DNA of 64,000 nt from Catenulispora sp. EB89 (GTDB taxonomy: Bacteria; Actinomycetota; Actinomycetes; Streptomycetales; Catenulisporaceae): contig NZ_JBGCCU010000018.1 of NCBI RefSeq assembly GCF_041261445.1, forward strand, positions 124,001 through 188,000. Reading direction: 5' to 3'. The translations under genes and the position numbers were made by a program. Below are positions 61,401 to 64,000 of this stretch, piece after piece. Positions within the stretch are counted from its first letter, which is position 1, and each line of letters opens with the position of its first letter. A model generated the notes under the pieces. The model was not told where the DNA came from. It was given only the letters and a program-made list of their open reading frames with translations, and made no database searches.

Positions 61401-64000
61401 ACACGACTGTCAAGACAGACAAGACCGCCGGACCGGCGAACACCGACCGCGCACCGGTTCTCGCAACGGCCCCGGCCGCCGAAGACGCGCCGCACACGGT
61501 TGCCGAGGAAGTGCCGCGTGCGGTGCCTGAACCGGCTCTGCCTGCCCCCGCCGATGAAGCCTCGCGCCCTCCTGCGGAGGCACCGACCGCCGAGGCCACC
61601 GACACGCCGACCGCGGAGGCCATCGACACCCCGGTCGCGGAGGCCATCGACACCCCGGTCGCGGAGGCCATCGACACCCCGGTCGCGGAGGCCACCGACA
61701 CCCCGACCGCGGAGGCCACCGACACCCCCACTACCGACCCCGTCGCCGCCCCGTCCGCCGATCCCGCCGCCCGCCCGGCTGCCGCACCCACCTTCTTGGG
61801 CCATTCGCTCACCGCACAACAACTCGAAGCCTTCGAAGCCGCAGGCAGAGCAGTCCGCCGTCCCGGCGGCGCCGACCAACCCCCCGAAGCCACCACCCGT
61901 CGGGCCGAGGCCTGGGACGCGCTCGCGAACCGGGTGCTCAAGGACAAGATCCCCCTCCCCGACCTCCTTGACGAGCTGGCCGGGTTCCAATCCGACACCG
62001 GCCTGACCCTCCGCGAGAACCCCGAACTCGGCGCCGCCCTGCGCACGATCGTCCCCCGCGCCGACATCCAGGCCCTGGGCCCGCTCCACGATCTGGCCGC
62101 CCCCTTCGACCGTACCCTCGGCGCGCTCCGCGACGGCCCGGCCCGTGGCCTCACCGATGAACTGCTGCGCCTGTCGGAACCGACCGAGGAGACCCTCGAG
62201 TCCACGGACCCGCTGGAGCACCTCGACCGCGCGACCGACGCCTACCGCAAGCGGGTGGCCGGATCCGGGTTCCGACTTGCCGCCAAGGACCTCAAGCAGG
62301 AGGTCGAGGACTTGCGTCGTGGCTGGCGGTTGCTCAAGGACGTGGAACCCGGCGGCGGCGCCCGTGAGCTGCCCGACGAAGTCGACTCGATCCTCGTCTC
62401 GCTGGACGTGAACGTGGAGCTCCTGCGCGACACGGCGCTCCACGCCGCCCTGATCCTGCGCCTCAACGCGACGCTGGACCACTTCCTCGGCGAGGCCGAC
62501 CCCGCTACGCGCCGAGCGTTCACAGAATCCCGGTTCCGGCGGACCGCGGCCACCCGGCTGGAATACCTCGAGAACAGCGTGCGGGAGAGAATGAACGAGC
62601 CGCGGTTGCCGCAGGACGCCGTCCGCCGCGATCAGGCGTTCGGCTCCGAGGCCGAGCTCGCCGCGTTCGGCAAGAGCTACGTGCACAAGATCGAGACCGG
62701 GCTCCTGCTGGGCGACCCCGCCGACAAGCACGAGAGCAGCATCTTCGCGGACCTCACCAAGTACTCCAAGACCGGCGCCCCCCGCGACCAGTTCCTGGTC
62801 GCCCTGCACGGCAACCCCGACTTCGTCCGGGCCGGGCACGACGATATGTCGCCCAAGGAGCTCGCGCTCGTCATCCGCGCCTCCGGCTGGGACGGCAAGC
62901 AGGCGATCCGTCTGCACTCGTGCAAGACCGGGGCGAGCGACGACGGCTTCGGCCGGCAGCTCGCCCGCGAGCTCCGCGTCCGGGTCGTCGCACCGAGCGA
63001 CACCGCCGTGTCCACTTCCACCGGCGATGTCTACGTCACCAGCGTGCACGTCGCACGGGACGGCACCATGGTGGTCCGCACGTCCGTGGACGGCACCTGG
63101 CGCACCTTCGAGCCCGACGACGCCCCGATCGGTCTCGCCGACGATCCGCACGCCGGCCCGGTGGCCTGGGCCGCCGCGGCTGTTCGGGGTGCTCGCGGCG
63201 ACAACGGGGTCAAGGCCCTTCTTCCCGACGCCTCCGAGACTGCGCGCCATGCCGTCAAGCGGCTGCGTCAGCACGTCTCGAAGAACCACGACCGCCTCAA
63301 CCCCGGACGGAACACGGGAGCCACCGACACCGATCGTGCGGGCAGGCACATCGAAGTCGGTGTGGAGCTCGTGAAGATGCTCCGGGCCAGGGGAGCCCTC
63401 GAAGACGTCGTCAACGGCACACACCCCGGCAGTGAACTGCATCAGGCGATCAAGGAGCTGGCCCCGCTCTTTCCCGCCGACCCGGCACGATCGGGCCCGG
63501 CGGCCTCCGCCCCTGACACCCCCCTTACGGCGCACGGTGTCATCCAGATGGCCGGGGCGCCCGGCGCCGTCCGGATCGCCGCGCCACCCACGGCCGACGG
63601 CTGGCAGGCACCCCGGTCCGGGCAGACCGTCGTCAAAGACTTCGAGCCCACCGACAAGTTCGAAGAAAAGGCCGGCCCGCTCCACCCCTTCACGCACTAC
63701 AAGGTCACCCGGGAAGGTCGTACGGAGACCGACGAGTTCTGGACGGGTGCCGACGGGAATGTCACCCACGCCCGGATCCACACCCCCAAGATCCCCATCA
63801 AAAGGGATGCGGCGGGAGCGGAGGCGGAAATCGCCACCCTGCCCGACGCGCACTATCTCCTCGGCGGCGTCCATTACCGCTTCCACGACGAATTCGGCGA
63901 CCATGATTTCCGGACGGACGCCGAAGGCAAGCCGATCCCTGAGCGCACCTGGAACGTACCCGCGCACGACGAGGTAGTCACAGCTCGCTGGAGCGGCGAG
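58478..64000 (+). CDS. Giant type VII polymorphic toxin, incomplete at window end
   Basis: At least 1841 residues; open at the window edge. GTG 58478 overlaps the previous stop. Residues 1-100 are WXG-like. About 105-200 is a hydrophobic helical segment (IIGQLVILAVEIAIAQSLA). About 290-660 is a long Pro/Glu-rich linker. About 665-790 is a nucleotidyltransferase-like domain (LVLGGSRAMARYGL, RRTDDIDLIATGG, D694 and D696), similar to AbiEii-type enzymes. A 24-bp repeat region lies near 1038-1085. About 1380-1550 is a domain with FLVALHGNPDF (H1444) and IRLHSCKTGASDDGFG (C1482), common in actinomycete polymorphic toxins and with a caspase-like His/Cys look. After 1685 the end (PHPFTHYKVTREG, DAHYLLGGVHYRF) resembles toxin pre-nuclease sequence, but the catalytic part is outside. 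Confidence 0.85.
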   Translation, partial: MTTEVPAPVQWLLAIVCGQEWPDGDEQALRAAGQAWTDAATALQPAFADADTAAKKAASSYGGTASEAFTKFWNMFTQPQGDQPAILDGLVKQCQDIGQELDGFADEVETSRIEIIGQLVILAVEIAIAQSLAPLTFGLSELSIAGEVAATRLVVRELLEAVLKAAFKAALKMTVQMTALDLLAQGIEEAQGHRTSIDWGEVGKTAEGAAISGAFAGALGGVLGKAAEHTPALRSALNKPFGKVASNAAIGVGSTLLTDVATGQAIDGHGLLDAALGGIGGAAHERFSQRTVHVADDRIPGAGEVPGAEVPAVDAARGEAPRPDGPDGPDRRDEPDGQPPAAGGGPTEPSGEPVVDRPAVGGGPVESGHQPRETDGEPSAEPIAPAASAPDILSALNGGAHYRPAGHFLGDPLSRPLPVGDDSGHEPVTQPVHEQRAEPSPATSPPTGSTAPEHEPAAEATHAPAPSPDRSGDMPTGPRMSHEAAARALFGVDDNTPLTADQKARFEAALEQRKAQTGARDGVVGLVDQLRGRTPGTLLQDDSSQPSAAGVTSQTPENRPVDQALRPDVPTRAVLGDERLPEPVVQPPIIEAPRGANQNPVASPPNRENASRREPQTSPRPEPRTAMGPEPRSDTLTEPEHIDPEHTDPQDVIESAKDDIAERALGAVAARHGLVLGGSRAMARYGLIYRRTDDIDLIATGGHEVTHDFSDDAVNDVRRALTEAGYTVTVKPSQSGAELTVRRGGFSTKVDMTSTPLLPTYEPPVEVGGLRMVSANDAVRMKYGAFKAAAGDPEPDGMTKLAKQLADVHAVFAERGDDAFVLDGINPAEEKDVFRGMLGKALDRVTDDDLADHGLSPEQIARLRADLAEQAARRELVVPAAPVTETPKPSAADVQAVLKMLYPDNPARGWNERRVAKAAAIAAQLRKNVSLRYELRPEHLAGLVRSELDEGGSGTLSKDQRDRLSGFGRPLADTDTTVKTDKTAGPANTDRAPVLATAPAAEDAPHTVAEEVPRAVPEPALPAPADEASRPPAEAPTAEATDTPTAEAIDTPVAEAIDTPVAEAIDTPVAEATDTPTAEATDTPTTDPVAAPSADPAARPAAAPTFLGHSLTAQQLEAFEAAGRAVRRPGGADQPPEATTRRAEAWDALANRVLKDKIPLPDLLDELAGFQSDTGLTLRENPELGAALRTIVPRADIQALGPLHDLAAPFDRTLGALRDGPARGLTDELLRLSEPTEETLESTDPLEHLDRATDAYRKRVAGSGFRLAAKDLKQEVEDLRRGWRLLKDVEPGGGARELPDEVDSILVSLDVNVELLRDTALHAALILRLNATLDHFLGEADPATRRAFTESRFRRTAATRLEYLENSVRERMNEPRLPQDAVRRDQAFGSEAELAAFGKSYVHKIETGLLLGDPADKHESSIFADLTKYSKTGAPRDQFLVALHGNPDFVRAGHDDMSPKELALVIRASGWDGKQAIRLHSCKTGASDDGFGRQLARELRVRVVAPSDTAVSTSTGDVYVTSVHVARDGTMVVRTSVDGTWRTFEPDDAPIGLADDPHAGPVAWAAAAVRGARGDNGVKALLPDASETARHAVKRLRQHVSKNHDRLNPGRNTGATDTDRAGRHIEVGVELVKMLRARGALEDVVNGTHPGSELHQAIKELAPLFPADPARSGPAASAPDTPLTAHGVIQMAGAPGAVRIAAPPTADGWQAPRSGQTVVKDFEPTDKFEEKAGPLHPFTHYKVTREGRTETDEFWTGADGNVTHARIHTPKIPIKRDAAGAEAEIATLPDAHYLLGGVHYRFHDEFGDHDFRTDAEGKPIPERTWNVPAHDEVVTARWSGE
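61589..61732 (+). repeat. 24-bp tandem repeats in giant toxin gene
   Basis: Six in-frame units of GCGGAGGCCATCGACACC plus CCGGTC-type ends encode AEA(T/I)DTP(T/V). The central three units are nearly identical and the outer ones diverge, as in growth by slippage. They form a flexible acidic/Pro linker between toxin domains. Confidence 0.95.

Noticed and set aside
1..64000. tRNA, rRNA or riboswitch
   Set aside because: No cloverleaf, rRNA core sequence or known riboswitch consensus was recognised by reading; a covariance-model scan (tRNAscan-SE, Infernal) would be needed to exclude small RNAs.

Overview
The window is GC-rich DNA with dense, overlapping minus- and plus-strand operons, many GTG starts, an AfsR-type SARP regulator, WXG100/type VII substrates and large NRPS genes. 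All of this points to a filamentous actinomycete chromosome (Streptomyces/Catenulispora-like); the genus cannot be fixed from the sequence alone.

Layout. (1) 0.3-1.8 kb: a TetR repressor divergent from an alpha/beta-hydrolase esterase, with two operator-like repeats between them. (2) 1.8-15.6 kb, minus strand: a toxin-complex (Tc)-like locus with a zinc-dependent phospholipase C-like protein, a Cys-rich CARDB/Ig-like protein, a short TcA-like protein and an SpvB/TcB-Rhs/TcC fusion with a hydrophobic C-terminus. (3) 15.6-16.9 kb: a non-coding 1.27-kb tract made of a long imperfect inverted repeat enclosing three chained hairpins. (4) 16.9-22.6 kb, minus strand: a four-gene operon of S8 subtilase, ECF sigma factor, small accessory protein and TPR-CHAT (caspase-like) protein, probably a regulated-proteolysis or conflict module. 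(5) 23.0-25.4 kb: an SARP/NB-ARC regulator whose 3' end has been replaced by antisense sequence of a truncated IS transposase.

(6) 25.6-49.7 kb: a 14-gene, tightly coupled biosynthetic operon. Its first three genes (FAD N-hydroxylase, DAO-type FAD oxidase, cupin-MetRS-like enzyme) match the hydrazine-forming set known from s56-p1 and triacsin pathways, which makes hydrazinoacetic acid from N6-hydroxylysine and glycine. Here the cupin-MetRS enzyme carries an extra C-terminal carrier-protein domain and is followed directly by a TubC-docked Cy-A-PCP protein, a stand-alone adenylating enzyme, C-A-PCP and C-A-PCP-TE NRPSs, a free carrier protein, a GNAT, a C45 (penicillin acyltransferase-type) enzyme, a type II thioesterase, a KAS III-like protein and a large haem-oxygenase-like diiron enzyme. 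The inferred product is a hydrazine-bearing, probably thiazoline-containing short peptide. This is the best candidate for an undescribed system.

(7) 49.7-54.2 kb: a decayed region with an alcohol-dehydrogenase remnant, a secreted M23 peptidase, an unrecognised protein and a frameshifted gene. (8) 54.2-64 kb: a type VII secretion (ESX-like) effector locus with two tandem LuxR-type regulators, five small WXG100/EspC-like proteins and a giant polymorphic toxin that runs off the window. The toxin contains a nucleotidyltransferase-like domain and a His/Cys domain. Calls rest on motifs and gene context read by eye; no database search was possible.
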